Assembly (NCBI GenBank): GCA_002707495.1
Contig: PAMZ01000002.1
Span: 134,058 to 198,057, forward strand
Origin: Halobacteriovoraceae bacterium
Lineage (GTDB): Bacteria; Bdellovibrionota; Bacteriovoracia; Bacteriovoracales; Bacteriovoracaceae
Reading direction: 5' to 3'
DNA length: 64,000 nucleotides
Shown: positions 35,672-44,897 of the stretch, piece by piece
How positions within the stretch are numbered: the first letter of the stretch is position 1
Layout of the letters: each line of letters starts with the position of its first letter
The notes under the pieces: model-generated
The model's database searches: none
What the model was told of the DNA's origin: nothing
What the model saw: the letters and a program-made list of their open reading frames with translations, nothing else
Made by a program: the position numbers and the translations under genes

Positions 35672-35941
35672 TTACTCGTCAATAATTGAATGGCATGAAT
35701 CGCAGTAATCTGCTTCTGGCAAGGTCTCTAGGCGGTTATCACTAATGGCGGCATCACAAGAAGCGCAGACTCCATAATCTCCCATATCGATACGATCGAT
35801 GGCCTCTCGAATTTTCACTAATGAGCGCTTCTCTAAATCCTTTAAGTTTTGATCGTGCAAGGCGAGGCTTAAAGCATAGAGTTTTTTCTTCACGTCAGAC
35901 TCTTTGTTCTGGAGAACCTTTTTAAGTCTTGTCGTATCCAT
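35672..35941 (-). CDS. DksA/TraR-family C4 zinc-finger protein
   Basis: An 89-residue protein: an N-terminal helical hairpin followed by a four-Cys zinc finger (CASC and CDSC, about 14 residues between pairs plus LPEADY). The DksA/TraR family binds RNA polymerase through the secondary channel and modulates the stringent response. At this size it resembles the short DksA-like/TraR members. A longer in-frame start at 36022 exists. 35941 is chosen for the GGAAGGAG ribosome site. It is divergent from the Rsm22 gene. Confidence 0.88.
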   Translation of the reverse strand: MDTTRLKKVLQNKESDVKKKLYALSLALHDQNLKDLEKRSLVKIREAIDRIDMGDYGVCASCDAAISDNRLETLPEADYCDSCHSIIDE

Positions 35942-35955
35942 ATTTGCTCCTTCCA

Positions 35956-35993
35956 CTTTATATGGTAATTCATTTTGGATCTTTATGGTAATG
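35956..35993. promoter_or_regulatory. Direct repeats between the DksA-like and Rsm22 genes
   Basis: CTTTATATGGTAAT (35956-35969) and CTTTATGGTAAT (35981-35992) repeat with a spacing of about 25 bp in the 70-bp divergent intergenic region. They may be regulator sites for either gene, but the match is short. Confidence 0.25.
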
Positions 35994-36011
35994 ACTTCAA
36001 CCAGGAACTTA

Positions 36012-37055
36012 ATGAATCTCACAGAAATTCGGCCCTTTCTTCTTTATGATTTTAAATCCGAGACAGAGCTCGTGCAAGAGATCGAAAAGCTTTCACAGCG
36101 CTTTACAACTGAGCGGGCTAAGCTAGATCAATACACTCAATCTGAAAAATCTGTATCCGCCTATACCTGTTTTTATGCTCTCACGAATTTTATGAAGTTA
36201 AAGGTTTGTTTGGACAAAATAGGTTTAAGCGATCTTACCAGGTTTGAGTTAATAGATATAGGAGCGGGTCCAGGAACTTTCACACTGGCAGCTCTAAGTC
36301 TAAATAGTGATCAACAGATTGCCATGGTTGAAACCTCTGGTTTAATGCGTGATCAAGCGCAAAAGTTGATCACAGGTCTTTTCCCAAAATCGAATATTAG
36401 ATTTATAGATGGTCTTAATAGAATGCCCCATGGCGAGAAACCAAGGCTAGGTTTATTTGGACATAGTGCCAATGAAATGGAACTGGAGCAAATTAAAAAC
36501 TATATTAGTAAGTTAGAACTAGATTATGTTTTATTCATTGAACCTGGTACTAGAGATTTTTTTGAAAAAATGGTTCCACTTAGAGAGTGGCTTATGGCCA
36601 ATGAATTCCAAGTACAGTTTCCATGTCCCGCTCAAAGTCAATGTCCGGTGCAAGCTCCTGACTGGTGTCATCAATATGTAAAAGTCACTCATGATCCTGA
36701 AGTTGAAAGGCTTTGCCAGCTGGCAAAAAAAGATCGAAGACTTCTTCCTGTGACCCTACACTTTTATGCTAAGGAGAAGTCAAGTCACTGCGATACGACA
36801 AGCTATGTCATCCAACGAATGCTTTCGCCGCTTAAATTCGCACAACCGATGGTGGTTTGCACCGCAGGAAATGAGGGGAAGGCTAGCTTGAGAAAAGTTG
36901 AGGTAATCTACAAGGGACTCTCTAAGTCTGAACAGAAAAACCTTCAAAAACTTCTCGCAGGTGATACAATTAAGCTTGAGCCGATTAAATCCATGGCCAA
37001 CGGGGATCTCAGAGCAAAATGGAAATTCAAGACTTCACCGGAAGACGTTTTTTAG
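36012..37055 (+). CDS. Rsm22-family (METTL17-like) ribosomal small-subunit methyltransferase-like protein
   Basis: A 347-residue SAM-dependent methyltransferase-fold protein. The SAM loop IDIGAGPGTFTLAA lies at about residues 75-90. A Cys cluster FPCPAQSQCPVQAPDWC gives Cys205, Cys211 and Cys219 with C-x5-C-x7-C spacing, as in the [4Fe-4S] site reported for mitochondrial METTL17/Rsm22; Cys283 may be the fourth ligand. The family assists small-ribosomal-subunit assembly. ATG 36012 is preferred over upstream in-frame starts, which would run back into the divergent DksA-like gene. The last 37 nt overlap the following response-regulator gene. Confidence 0.85.
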   Translation: MNLTEIRPFLLYDFKSETELVQEIEKLSQRFTTERAKLDQYTQSEKSVSAYTCFYALTNFMKLKVCLDKIGLSDLTRFELIDIGAGPGTFTLAALSLNSDQQIAMVETSGLMRDQAQKLITGLFPKSNIRFIDGLNRMPHGEKPRLGLFGHSANEMELEQIKNYISKLELDYVLFIEPGTRDFFEKMVPLREWLMANEFQVQFPCPAQSQCPVQAPDWCHQYVKVTHDPEVERLCQLAKKDRRLLPVTLHFYAKEKSSHCDTTSYVIQRMLSPLKFAQPMVVCTAGNEGKASLRKVEVIYKGLSKSEQKNLQKLLAGDTIKLEPIKSMANGDLRAKWKFKTSPEDVF

Positions 37056-37399
37056 TTGTTGATGACGAAAGCCTTGTAAGAGAAACACTTGTAGAGCAGT
37101 TCAGTTTAAGAGGGGCCACTGTGATGGAGGCATCTGATGGTAACGATGCTTTTCACTTGATTCTTGAGCAGGATTTCGATGCAGTCTTATGTGATATTAG
37201 AATGCCTGAGTGCTCTGGCATAGATCTTTTAAGACTCATGAAAAGTAGCAAAGAGAGCATGCCTCCCATGATTATGATGTCTGCCTTTGATGATGTAAGT
37301 ACAGAAGAATTACAAAAACTAGGAGCGAGAAGTTTTTTTCTTAAAGCCGGTGGATTTCAAAAAATTGAAAATGCTATTGCAAAGCTTATTTCTGAGTAG
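37019..37399 (+). CDS. Single-domain response regulator (CheY-like receiver)
   Basis: A 126-residue receiver with no output domain. The acidic pair Asp15-Asp16, phospho-acceptor Asp59 (LCDIRMPE), the Ser in MMSAFDD and the conserved Lys (FFLKAG) are present. The usual Lys-Pro is Lys-Ala here. It starts 37 nt inside the Rsm22 gene and is therefore translationally tied to it. No histidine kinase is encoded nearby, so its partner is elsewhere. It converges on the MscS gene with a 2-nt gap. Confidence 0.9.
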   Translation: MEIQDFTGRRFLVVDDESLVRETLVEQFSLRGATVMEASDGNDAFHLILEQDFDAVLCDIRMPECSGIDLLRLMKSSKESMPPMIMMSAFDDVSTEELQKLGARSFFLKAGGFQKIENAIAKLISE

Positions 37400-37401
37400 G
37401 G

Positions 37402-39081
37402 CTAGATACCCACATCGTTTTTCCCAAATTGATTTTCATCCTGTGCATTACTTCTTGGATTTTTAAGTGAAAGCGGTTTTGATGCCACAGTTTTAGCTTT
37501 TTCCATGCCCACTTCGAAATATTTATCTGGTAGATCCTCTTGGGTGATTTCCGCTTGATTGATGACATGAAGAGTTTGAGTGGGGAAGGCAAAATTTATT
37601 CCCATCTCTTTGGCGAGTCTCATAATATCCACATTAAGCCTATGTCTTTCAGCAAGCTCTCGAGCGTAGTCATCAGTCTCCCAATAAACCATCAGTTTTA
37701 TATCAAGTGAGCTGGCGCCAAAGCCATCAAAATAGACATGAAATGAATCCTTTCTGGTCCACTTATGACTAAGAATCAATTGCCTAATCCCCTCACAAAA
37801 GGCTTCAATTTTTGCTGCGGGAGTTCCATATTCAACCCCCAAAGTTGTATTGAGTCTTCGAAATCGACGCTTGCCCATATTATCAATGGAACGGTTCATA
37901 AGGTTGCCATTAGAGATTGTAATGAGAGAATCGTTAAAGGTTCTAATTCGAGTTGATCTAAAGCCAACTTCTTCAACGATACCTACGATTCCATCGGCAT
38001 CAATAACATCACCAATATCAAAAGGACGGTCTAATACGAGCATGATCGAGCCAAAAAAATTGGCTAAGGTGTCTTTAGCAGCAAATGCAAAGGCTAGACC
38101 CCCAATTCCAAGACCGGCGATTAAACCTGTCACATCGATAGTAAAAGCACTTGCAACAATTATAGCTCCCACCATATACACAATGACAAAAGAAGTTTTA
38201 GTTAAAAGAGGGACTATAATGTCATCAAAGCGAGAGTCAGTTGCTTCTGCCTTCTGACTGGCATAAAAACTTAAAAGTTCCACCACTCGATGACCAAACC
38301 ACACCGCCATAAAGCTCATAGCAATAAGTAGAACTCTTTCAATTGTAATCATCATCTTGGGAGTAAAATTGAGATAAAAGATCATCTTCATGCAGAAATA
38401 GACAAAGAAAATATTGGTAAGAGGATCAATCGCCTTATCTAGTTTATTAGTGCTGGCATCATGGGCAATCTTGGAGAGGTTTTTAACCACAACTTCTATA
38501 ATAGAGTGCGATATTTTTTGTAAAATAAGACCAACTATGACGATCAATACAAGTCCAAATATTTGCCAGTATTTTACTTTTCCAATCGAGCCTTGAAATT
38601 TCTCTGGAAGCCAAGACTGGATCTTATCTTGAAAACGGTTAAGAGTCTCAACACCTTCTATATTGTCTACATTCTTAAGCGATTCTTGGTAGTAATCTAA
38701 AGACTCAAAAGTCTCATAAGAGAATAGCCAGTCTTCACCCTTTTTTATCAAAGAAATTTCAAGTACCCGTCCTTGATAAGCTCTTTTATCAAAATTCCAA
38801 TAAGGAGAGTCAGGTGCCGTTGGAATTTTTTCATAATCAACTTTTTTAATTTTATCCAAAACTTGAATCAGATCATTTGAAAGCTTTCTTCCGATGGTAT
38901 TTGCTGGAGCTGAGAATTTAGAGAGATCTAGCGTTTTAATAGCTCTTTCATAATTATCGTTAACATCAATTTCTAATTTGACTTGAACCATCGCCTTGAG
39001 AAAAGTTCTAAATGTCTCTCTTGGATTTGTGGTGTTGGCAAAAGTTGGTAATGATAACAAAATCAAAAGTATATAACGCAT
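37402..39081 (-). CDS. MscS-family mechanosensitive ion channel
   Basis: A 559-residue protein, longer than E. coli MscS (286). A signal peptide (1-16) is followed by a periplasmic domain of about 140 residues and several membrane helices (about 175-330). The pore helix and beta domain follow (GLGIGGLAFAFAAKD, then LDRPFDIGDVID), with a cytoplasmic alpha/beta cage to the end. It opens on membrane tension to relieve osmotic pressure. An upstream in-frame start at 39129 is rejected in favour of ATG 39081, which has AAGGAA and begins the signal peptide. It is divergent from clpB. Confidence 0.93.
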   Translation of the reverse strand: MRYILLILLSLPTFANTTNPRETFRTFLKAMVQVKLEIDVNDNYERAIKTLDLSKFSAPANTIGRKLSNDLIQVLDKIKKVDYEKIPTAPDSPYWNFDKRAYQGRVLEISLIKKGEDWLFSYETFESLDYYQESLKNVDNIEGVETLNRFQDKIQSWLPEKFQGSIGKVKYWQIFGLVLIVIVGLILQKISHSIIEVVVKNLSKIAHDASTNKLDKAIDPLTNIFFVYFCMKMIFYLNFTPKMMITIERVLLIAMSFMAVWFGHRVVELLSFYASQKAEATDSRFDDIIVPLLTKTSFVIVYMVGAIIVASAFTIDVTGLIAGLGIGGLAFAFAAKDTLANFFGSIMLVLDRPFDIGDVIDADGIVGIVEEVGFRSTRIRTFNDSLITISNGNLMNRSIDNMGKRRFRRLNTTLGVEYGTPAAKIEAFCEGIRQLILSHKWTRKDSFHVYFDGFGASSLDIKLMVYWETDDYARELAERHRLNVDIMRLAKEMGINFAFPTQTLHVINQAEITQEDLPDKYFEVGMEKAKTVASKPLSLKNPRSNAQDENQFGKNDVGI

Positions 39082-39148
39082 AGAATTTCCTTTGAATCTG
39101 ATGATAAGACAGTCGTTCTCGCTTGTCATCTATCTATAGTCTGAAGCC

Positions 39149-39177
39149 TTGACAGGCCTAAATTGCACCCCATATTA
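39149..39177 (+). promoter_or_regulatory. Heat-shock (sigma32-like) promoter of clpB
   Basis: CCTTGACA, with its core TTGACA at 39149-39154, and CCCCATATTA at 39168-39177 are separated by 13 nt. This matches the RpoH layout (CTTGAA, 13-15 nt, CCCCATnT). The site lies about 22 bp upstream of ATG 39199. The same TTGACA could also serve sigma70 with a poor -10. Confidence 0.65.
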
Positions 39178-39198
39178 AGTATAGATAAGGAGTCTGAG

Positions 39199-41556
39199 AT
39201 GAATAATTTTGATAAAATTGTAGCTGGGGCACTAGATATTGCACAATCTAAAGCAATAGAAAATAAGAATACTGAGTTGGCACCAGGTCACCTTTTATAT
39301 GGATTGATATTGAATCCTAGCTCATTTGCGTCACAAAAATTAAATGATCAAATTGCTAGGGTTGAAGAGTTGATCAATTTACTTCCAAAGAGTGGACAAA
39401 ATCTTGAATCAAGCCAGATAAGACCTAGTGGTTCACTTAGTTCTTGGCTTACTCAAGCTGGCGCTGAGGCGGCTAAGTCCGGTAAGCAGGAGATTGCGGA
39501 GAAGCACTTATTAAAATTTCTCCCTCAATACTTTCCAAACCTCCCAGTTGATTATTCACAGTTTAATAGTGTGGACGAAAATACGGAAGTTCCAAGCTTT
39601 CTTGTGAACTTAAATGAAAAGGCTCAAGACGGTAAGCTTGATCCTGTCATTGGACGAACGAAGGAAATTCGGGCCGTAATGGAAATCCTGGGAAGAAGAT
39701 CGAAAAATAACCCAGTCTTGGTAGGGCCGGCAGGTGTTGGTAAAACGGCTATTGTAGAAGGGCTTGCCGAAGCGATAGTGAAGGGGAGTGTTCCTGATGT
39801 TCTTAAAGGAAAGACAGTTTATTCGCTTGAGTTAGGCTCACTTATTGCAGGAACAAAATATAGAGGAGAGTTTGAGGAACGAATTCAGCATCTTTTGAAA
39901 TATGCCAAAGAAAAAGCTGGTCAGGCGATTATTTTTATAGATGAAATTCATCAAATCATAGGTGCTGGAAAAACCGATGGAGCTATGGATGCGGCTAACC
40001 TTTTAAAACCAGCACTGTCTCGTGGAGAACTTCATTGTATTGGGGCCACAACGGAAGATGAATTTCAAAAATATATCTTAAAAGATCCCGCTCTGGAGAG
40101 AAGATTTAGACAAGTTCCAGTACGAGAACCTTCTAAAGAAGATTCCATTGAAATTTTAATGGGATTAAAAGAAAAATTTGAAGGACATCATGGAATTAAA
40201 ATCACTGACGATGCTATTTATGCGGCTGTTATGCTCTCGGATCAGTATATAACCGATAAGAACCTTCCTGATAAGGCAATTGACCTCGTGGATGAATCAG
40301 CTTCGGCCTTAAAGCTTTCCGCCGAAGCGATGCCCGCTGAGCTTGAACTTCTACAAAGTGAAATTCGAAATAAGCGTATTCTTGCTCAAGTGGAGTCAAA
40401 TAAAGAACTTGAAGAGGAAGTGAAAAAGCTGGAGCAAAAATTTGATGAGGGATTTGTGGCCTGGGAGCAACAAGTGAATGCTCTTAAAAAAGTGGGAGAG
40501 ATTAAAAATCGACTTGATCGCCTAAAGTTTGACTTAGATAAAGCAGAGCGGGAGCAAAATTATGAAGAGGCCTCTAAACTTAAGTATTCTTTGATACCCG
40601 AAGTAGAAGCTGAGTTGAAAGATTATGCTCACGATTGGGAGTTAAGACGTGAAAATATCGCTAATATTATTGCTCGACATACGGGAATTCCAGTTGAGAA
40701 GATTCTAAAGTCTAAACAAGAAGAACTTCTTAAACTCGAAGAGGTTCTCAACAAAAGAGTCTTTGGACAAAGTGAAGCCCTTAATGAAATTAGTGAATCT
40801 CTGCTTGCAAGTTATGCAGGTTTAACGGATGAAACCAGACCCTTAGGTTCATTTCTTCTAAAAGGTCCTACGGGTGTCGGGAAAACGGAGACTGCAAAAG
40901 CTCTCGCAGAGTTTTTATTTGATAGTGAAGAACATATTGTAAGGCTTGATATGAGTGAGTTCTCTGAGAAACACTCGGTGGCAAAGTTGATTGGTTCCCC
41001 AGCTGGTTATGTTGGTTATGATGACGGAGGAGTGCTTACTGAGGCAGTAAGAAGAAAACCTTATTCTGTTATTCTTTTTGACGAGATAGAAAAGGCCCAC
41101 CCTGATTTCTCAGATATTCTCTTGCAGATTTTGGATGACGGTCGACTTTCTGACAACAAGGGAAGGACCATTAATTTTAAGAATACGGTCATTTTGCTGA
41201 CAACTAACTCTAAAAATCCAGAGCTCGATTTTAAACCTGAAGTTTTGGGGCGGTTGGATGCGACCTTAACCTATAACTCACTTGGAAAAGAGGTGATGGC
41301 AAACTTGGTTCAAAAACAAATAGCTCTTCTCAAAGAGAGAACAAAAGCACAGCATCTTGATTTGGAGTTTGCGCCAGAAGTTGTAAAACATTTAGGAGAG
41401 GTAGGTTATAGCGAAACTTATGGAGCGAGACCACTTCAAGGAATATTCAACCGATTGATTATTAGGCCACTTTCAAAATATATCTTGCAAGGCAAGTCGA
41501 TTGAAAAAGTGCGCTTTACCATCGAGGATGAAGAGATCAAACTTGAGACGACATGA
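39199..41556 (+). CDS. clpB: ClpB-type AAA+ protein disaggregase
   Basis: A 785-residue two-ring AAA+ ATPase. It has an N-terminal Clp repeat domain (about 1-130) and a first ATPase module with Walker A GPAGVGKT (176-183) and Walker B FIDEIHQ. A coiled-coil middle domain (about 390-500) follows, then a second ATPase module with GPTGVGKT (556-563) and LFDEIEKAH. The middle domain and the lack of a ClpP-binding loop point to ClpB (disaggregation with DnaK) rather than ClpA/C. The segment after the second-module TTNS is about 20 residues shorter than usual, and the sensor motif reads GRLD. ATG 39199 has AAGGAG. The upstream RpoH-like promoter agrees with a heat-shock role. Confidence 0.88.
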   Translation: MNNFDKIVAGALDIAQSKAIENKNTELAPGHLLYGLILNPSSFASQKLNDQIARVEELINLLPKSGQNLESSQIRPSGSLSSWLTQAGAEAAKSGKQEIAEKHLLKFLPQYFPNLPVDYSQFNSVDENTEVPSFLVNLNEKAQDGKLDPVIGRTKEIRAVMEILGRRSKNNPVLVGPAGVGKTAIVEGLAEAIVKGSVPDVLKGKTVYSLELGSLIAGTKYRGEFEERIQHLLKYAKEKAGQAIIFIDEIHQIIGAGKTDGAMDAANLLKPALSRGELHCIGATTEDEFQKYILKDPALERRFRQVPVREPSKEDSIEILMGLKEKFEGHHGIKITDDAIYAAVMLSDQYITDKNLPDKAIDLVDESASALKLSAEAMPAELELLQSEIRNKRILAQVESNKELEEEVKKLEQKFDEGFVAWEQQVNALKKVGEIKNRLDRLKFDLDKAEREQNYEEASKLKYSLIPEVEAELKDYAHDWELRRENIANIIARHTGIPVEKILKSKQEELLKLEEVLNKRVFGQSEALNEISESLLASYAGLTDETRPLGSFLLKGPTGVGKTETAKALAEFLFDSEEHIVRLDMSEFSEKHSVAKLIGSPAGYVGYDDGGVLTEAVRRKPYSVILFDEIEKAHPDFSDILLQILDDGRLSDNKGRTINFKNTVILLTTNSKNPELDFKPEVLGRLDATLTYNSLGKEVMANLVQKQIALLKERTKAQHLDLEFAPEVVKHLGEVGYSETYGARPLQGIFNRLIIRPLSKYILQGKSIEKVRFTIEDEEIKLETT

Positions 41557-41579
41557 AAATTGATTGAACAAGAATTCTT

Positions 41580-42203
41580 TTAAAGCTCACCAAACCAATA
41601 ATTGAGTTCTTGTTCAATGACTTGTTTGGTTTCTTGAGTAAACTTATTGCCATCAAGTGAAAGCGAGTGAAGTGATTTCCAGTTTTTGATCAACTCAATA
41701 GGGATATGAGTGAGCTGATTTCTATTGAGGCTTAGAGTCTTTAAATTGTTTAAAAGTCTTAGAACTTCTGGAAGTGCGGAAAGATTATTATCGCTTAGAT
41801 TCAAATTCTCAAGACTCTCTAGATGTTCTAAGAACTGTGGAACTTGATCGAGCTTATTTTTATTTAAGAGAAGCGTTTTTAAGTTAAAATTTTGCTGAGG
41901 CAAAATTTCAAGAGAAGTAATATGACACTCACTCGCACTTAAAGTTTCTAAATTCGGGTGGGTGAGAAGATTCTCTGGTAGGTTCTTAAGCTTTGGAGCT
42001 TGAATATAAAAGACTTTAAGCTTAGTAAGCTTCTCAAATGGAAAATCTAACTTCTCTAGTTGATCTGACTTAAGATACAAGGCTTCTAGGTTTTTGAGTC
42101 GAGCGATTTCTACTGGTGGGGTGGTGGATTTTAGTTTTATATTTAGCGTGCTCACTTGGTCTATATCCGCAAGAGCTTTTTTTAAATTCTTAAAAATGGC
42201 CAT
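41580..42203 (-). CDS. Leucine-rich-repeat protein
   Basis: A 207-residue protein built almost entirely of about seven LRR units (LxxLxLxxNxLxxLP type, for example LENLNLSDNNLSALPEVL and LKTLSLNRNQLTHIP). No signal peptide is visible, so it is probably cytoplasmic. LRR proteins mediate protein-protein contacts; the partner is unknown. The ATG directly abuts the serB stop codon and has GAGG upstream, so it is the third gene of a pgsA-serB-LRR operon. Confidence 0.88.
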   Translation of the reverse strand: MAIFKNLKKALADIDQVSTLNIKLKSTTPPVEIARLKNLEALYLKSDQLEKLDFPFEKLTKLKVFYIQAPKLKNLPENLLTHPNLETLSASECHITSLEILPQQNFNLKTLLLNKNKLDQVPQFLEHLESLENLNLSDNNLSALPEVLRLLNNLKTLSLNRNQLTHIPIELIKNWKSLHSLSLDGNKFTQETKQVIEQELNYWFGEL

Positions 42204-43370
42204 TTAAACCTCGGGTGGGATACCTAAAAACTGAAGTATACTCGCCATATTGCCGTAGCTCATATGTTGCGAAGCCTCTTTTTTGACTATCTCTTTTGCA
42301 TGAAAGGCAATTCCTAGCCCTGCTTTAGCAAGCATCGGAAGATCATTCGCTCCATCTCCAATGGCCACGACTTGTTCTAAATTTAAATTTTCTTGTTTAG
42401 AGAGCATCTCTAAAAGGACTGCTTTTTTTTCAGCGTTAACAATTTCACCTTTTATAGTGCCAGTGAGTTTATCCTGCGAAACTTCTAGGTCGTTAGCAAA
42501 AGCATAATCGATCGATAATTTTTTTTGAAAATAATGGGCAAAAAATGTAAAGCCACCTGATATGATCGCGGTTTTATATCCAAGCTTTTGAACAGTTTTA
42601 AGAAATTCTTCTACACCATCGGTGATTTTAATTTTATCCAATAGTCCTTCGAGACTAGAAGTCGGAAGTCCTTTTAAAAGAGCAACCCGTTCAGTGAGAC
42701 TTTGGTCAAAATTGAGTTCCCCGTTCATGGCACGTTCAGTGATATCATAAACCTTGTCTCCTACACCATGAGCCTTTGCCATCTCAACAATGACCTCTGA
42801 TTGAATAAGTGTGGAGTCCATATCAAAAACGATCAACCGTTTATTTCTTCTCCAGACATTATCTTTAATCATGGCCAGGTCAAGTCCATGGGTTTGGGAA
42901 AGTCCTAGTAAACCTTGTTTAATAATGTCTAGCTCACTTTGCTTGGCTTTTAGTTCAACTTGAAAATCAATAGATTGAAAAGTCTTCGGTCTTAAATTGT
43001 CCATTCTTTTGATATTGATCTGATGGCTTGCCAATAAGCCTGCAATATCTTTCATAAATTCTGGTGTGATATTTTTAGGAGAAATACAGCTTATAATATA
43101 TGACTCTCGATTTAGAGCAGAGTCCAAACGATCAACTTCTTTATAGTCGAGCTTCATACCCATCTCTGTTGCTTCAAAAAGGAGGTCTTTGAGGACAGTT
43201 GAACCTGGAAGTACTTTAATAACAAAACTTAATGAAAGGAGCTCGTAAGTAACATTTTGACCGATATCATAAAGTTTTACTTGGTGCTCCTCCAAGCATT
43301 GCATGAGTCTAGCGGTAATACCCGGATGATCGGGACCTGAAATATTAATGACTGTTAGCTTTGACTTCAT
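42204..43370 (-). CDS. serB: Phosphoserine phosphatase with two N-terminal ACT domains
   Basis: A 388-residue HAD-family enzyme for the last step of serine biosynthesis. Two ACT-like regulatory domains (about 1-85 and 90-165) suggest feedback by serine or another amino acid. The catalytic domain starts at about 175 with DMDST (nucleophile Asp183, acid Asp185), then the SGG motif and GDGANDLPM near 350. This matches the long, ACT-containing SerB form. The gene starts 26 nt inside pgsA and is translationally coupled to it. Confidence 0.94.
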   Translation of the reverse strand: MKSKLTVINISGPDHPGITARLMQCLEEHQVKLYDIGQNVTYELLSLSFVIKVLPGSTVLKDLLFEATEMGMKLDYKEVDRLDSALNRESYIISCISPKNITPEFMKDIAGLLASHQINIKRMDNLRPKTFQSIDFQVELKAKQSELDIIKQGLLGLSQTHGLDLAMIKDNVWRRNKRLIVFDMDSTLIQSEVIVEMAKAHGVGDKVYDITERAMNGELNFDQSLTERVALLKGLPTSSLEGLLDKIKITDGVEEFLKTVQKLGYKTAIISGGFTFFAHYFQKKLSIDYAFANDLEVSQDKLTGTIKGEIVNAEKKAVLLEMLSKQENLNLEQVVAIGDGANDLPMLAKAGLGIAFHAKEIVKKEASQHMSYGNMASILQFLGIPPEV

Positions 43371-44007
43371 GTCCTTGGCTTCTCTTTGCTTTTGATTTGT
43401 TAAGAAGCCTCTTCTTTTTAAGGCTTGCGATCATATTAAAAGTATAATGAAACGCAGACCATAAAGAAAGTATACAAGCGATGTAGATAAGAACATTTCC
43501 CATCAGAGGAAGGGGGATTCCTTGCCAATTCTCATTGGCCATCAATAACGGAATCCCAATCATAGCGATAGCGGTTTTCCATTTACCAATTTGATTGACG
43601 GGAACTCTGACTCCTTCATTTAAAGCGAGAAGCCTGAGTGAAGTCATATACATTTCACGCAAAACCAAAACAATGACAATAACCGCGGGTAATCTCTCTA
43701 GTGCTTGCAGCATTATCAGACTTGATACTGTAAGAAATTTGTCTGCTATTGGATCGAGAAATGAGCCAAAGACGGTGACAATATTTTTTTTGCGCGCGAT
43801 ATAACCGTCAAAAAAGTCAGTGATAGAGGCGATGGCGAAGATCCACCCTGCCGTCCACCCGAGAAGGCTATTACTTCCTTCAAAAAGTTCGGACTCGGTA
43901 TTTGAAAAATAGAGACATGATATGACTACAGGAATCAGTCCCATTCTGAAAATAGTTAAGAGATTAGGTAGATTATTGATCTGAAGATCATCCATTTCGT
44001 CTGTCAT
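43345..44007 (-). CDS. pgsA: CDP-diacylglycerol-glycerol-3-phosphate 3-phosphatidyltransferase
   Basis: About 220 residues with several membrane helices and the complete CDP-alcohol phosphotransferase motif D-x2-DG-x2-AR-x8-G-x3-D-x3-D (DFFDGYIAR ... GSFLDPIAD). It makes phosphatidylglycerol phosphate, the precursor of PG and cardiolipin, in the inner membrane. A TTG two codons upstream also opens the frame; ATG 44007 is taken as the start, although no strong ribosome site is seen. It is the first gene of the pgsA-serB-LRR operon and is divergent from the PilZ gene. Lys-rich C terminus. Confidence 0.92.
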   Translation of the reverse strand: MTDEMDDLQINNLPNLLTIFRMGLIPVVISCLYFSNTESELFEGSNSLLGWTAGWIFAIASITDFFDGYIARKKNIVTVFGSFLDPIADKFLTVSSLIMLQALERLPAVIVIVLVLREMYMTSLRLLALNEGVRVPVNQIGKWKTAIAMIGIPLLMANENWQGIPLPLMGNVLIYIACILSLWSAFHYTFNMIASLKKKRLLNKSKAKRSQGHEVKANSH

Positions 44008-44070
44008 GCACAAAAAGTATCACAGTTTGTTATAAATTTCTTCCCCCTGATTCAAAAATTTCCCTTAAGC

Positions 44071-44088
44071 TATAATAGTGAGAAGGAG
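44071..44088 (+). promoter_or_regulatory. -10 box and ribosome site of the PilZ gene
   Basis: A perfect TATAAT (44071-44076) is followed by AGAAGGAG (44081-44088) and ATG 44094. No good -35 is found at 16-18 nt, so the promoter may need an activator. Confidence 0.45.
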
Positions 44089-44093
44089 AAATT

Positions 44094-44831
44094 ATGGAGC
44101 GACATCTAAACTTAGTTGAAAGTGATTTTGAGGAATTGGAGAAAAAAGTTTTTCCTCGCTTCCCATTTTGTTTTCTGACATTCAAAGCAAGCCAAGCAGA
44201 CAGTAGTACTGAGGGAGACCTTACTTTTGAGGTTAAAGATATTTCACATTCCGGAATGCAGATCGCACTTAGGATGGGTCAACATAATTTACAAAAAGAT
44301 GATACTATTTCTGGTCTTTTGCATTGGAACGGTGTCGAGATTAAAGTCTCAGGAACAGTGCGTTGGAGTACAGGAATGCGTGCAGGGATAGAATTTCATT
44401 CTTCTCACCAAGTGCGAGACAGGGTGAGCGACTTGCTTGATCCAGCTTCTTTTGCGCAACGACTTAAGCCTGTTCATGCCATGGATTATGGGGTGGATAT
44501 CCCAGCTCGTTTAAAGTTTTGGCTTCGTGCTGATGGACCTGTTGAAGTTTTTGTTTGGCAGCATGGGGATGGTGAAATTGCAAAATTTGAAATGATTCTG
44601 ATGGAAAATTTCGTAGAATGGGAAGACACCAGAGGACTTAAATCTGGGCGAGTCATCTCCAAAAGAGATATTGATACTCCCTTATTGACCGAGGACGAAT
44701 TCGTTTTTCAAATGGACCCCACGGCAGATAAAGAAAAAATAACAAAAGCCGCTCGCTTGATCGGACATATTTCAGAGAGCCTCATGGATCCTAACGTGGT
44801 GCAATTCATCACATTGAAGCTTCGTTCTTAG
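44094..44831 (+). CDS. PilZ-domain protein
   Basis: A 245-residue cytoplasmic protein. The PilZ barrel (about residues 18-115) shows the DISHSGM turn and the typical GTVRWSTGMRAGIEF strands. The c-di-GMP-contacting RxxxR motif is degenerate: the first Arg is present in PRFPFCF but the second position is Cys, so ligand binding is doubtful. Residues about 125-245 form an extra alpha/beta region of no known family. It is separated by about 60 bp from glpX, which has its own promoter. Confidence 0.78.
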   Translation: MERHLNLVESDFEELEKKVFPRFPFCFLTFKASQADSSTEGDLTFEVKDISHSGMQIALRMGQHNLQKDDTISGLLHWNGVEIKVSGTVRWSTGMRAGIEFHSSHQVRDRVSDLLDPASFAQRLKPVHAMDYGVDIPARLKFWLRADGPVEVFVWQHGDGEIAKFEMILMENFVEWEDTRGLKSGRVISKRDIDTPLLTEDEFVFQMDPTADKEKITKAARLIGHISESLMDPNVVQFITLKLRS

Positions 44832-44844
44832 AATACATTTAGGA

Positions 44845-44874
44845 TTGCTCAATTGCTGGTTAAATTGTTATGAT
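44845..44874 (+). promoter_or_regulatory. Sigma70-like promoter of the glpX operon
   Basis: TTGCTC (44845-44850), 18 nt, TATGAT (44869-44874). The same hexamers occur in the promoter at 20772. The leader is about 17 nt and includes AAGGGG. Confidence 0.55.
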
Positions 44875-44897
44875 AATGCCATCAAAAGGGGATGATA

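Noticed and set aside
37850-38257. 135-codon plus-strand open frame inside the MscS gene
   Set aside because: Antisense to well-conserved MscS core motifs; codon shadow only.
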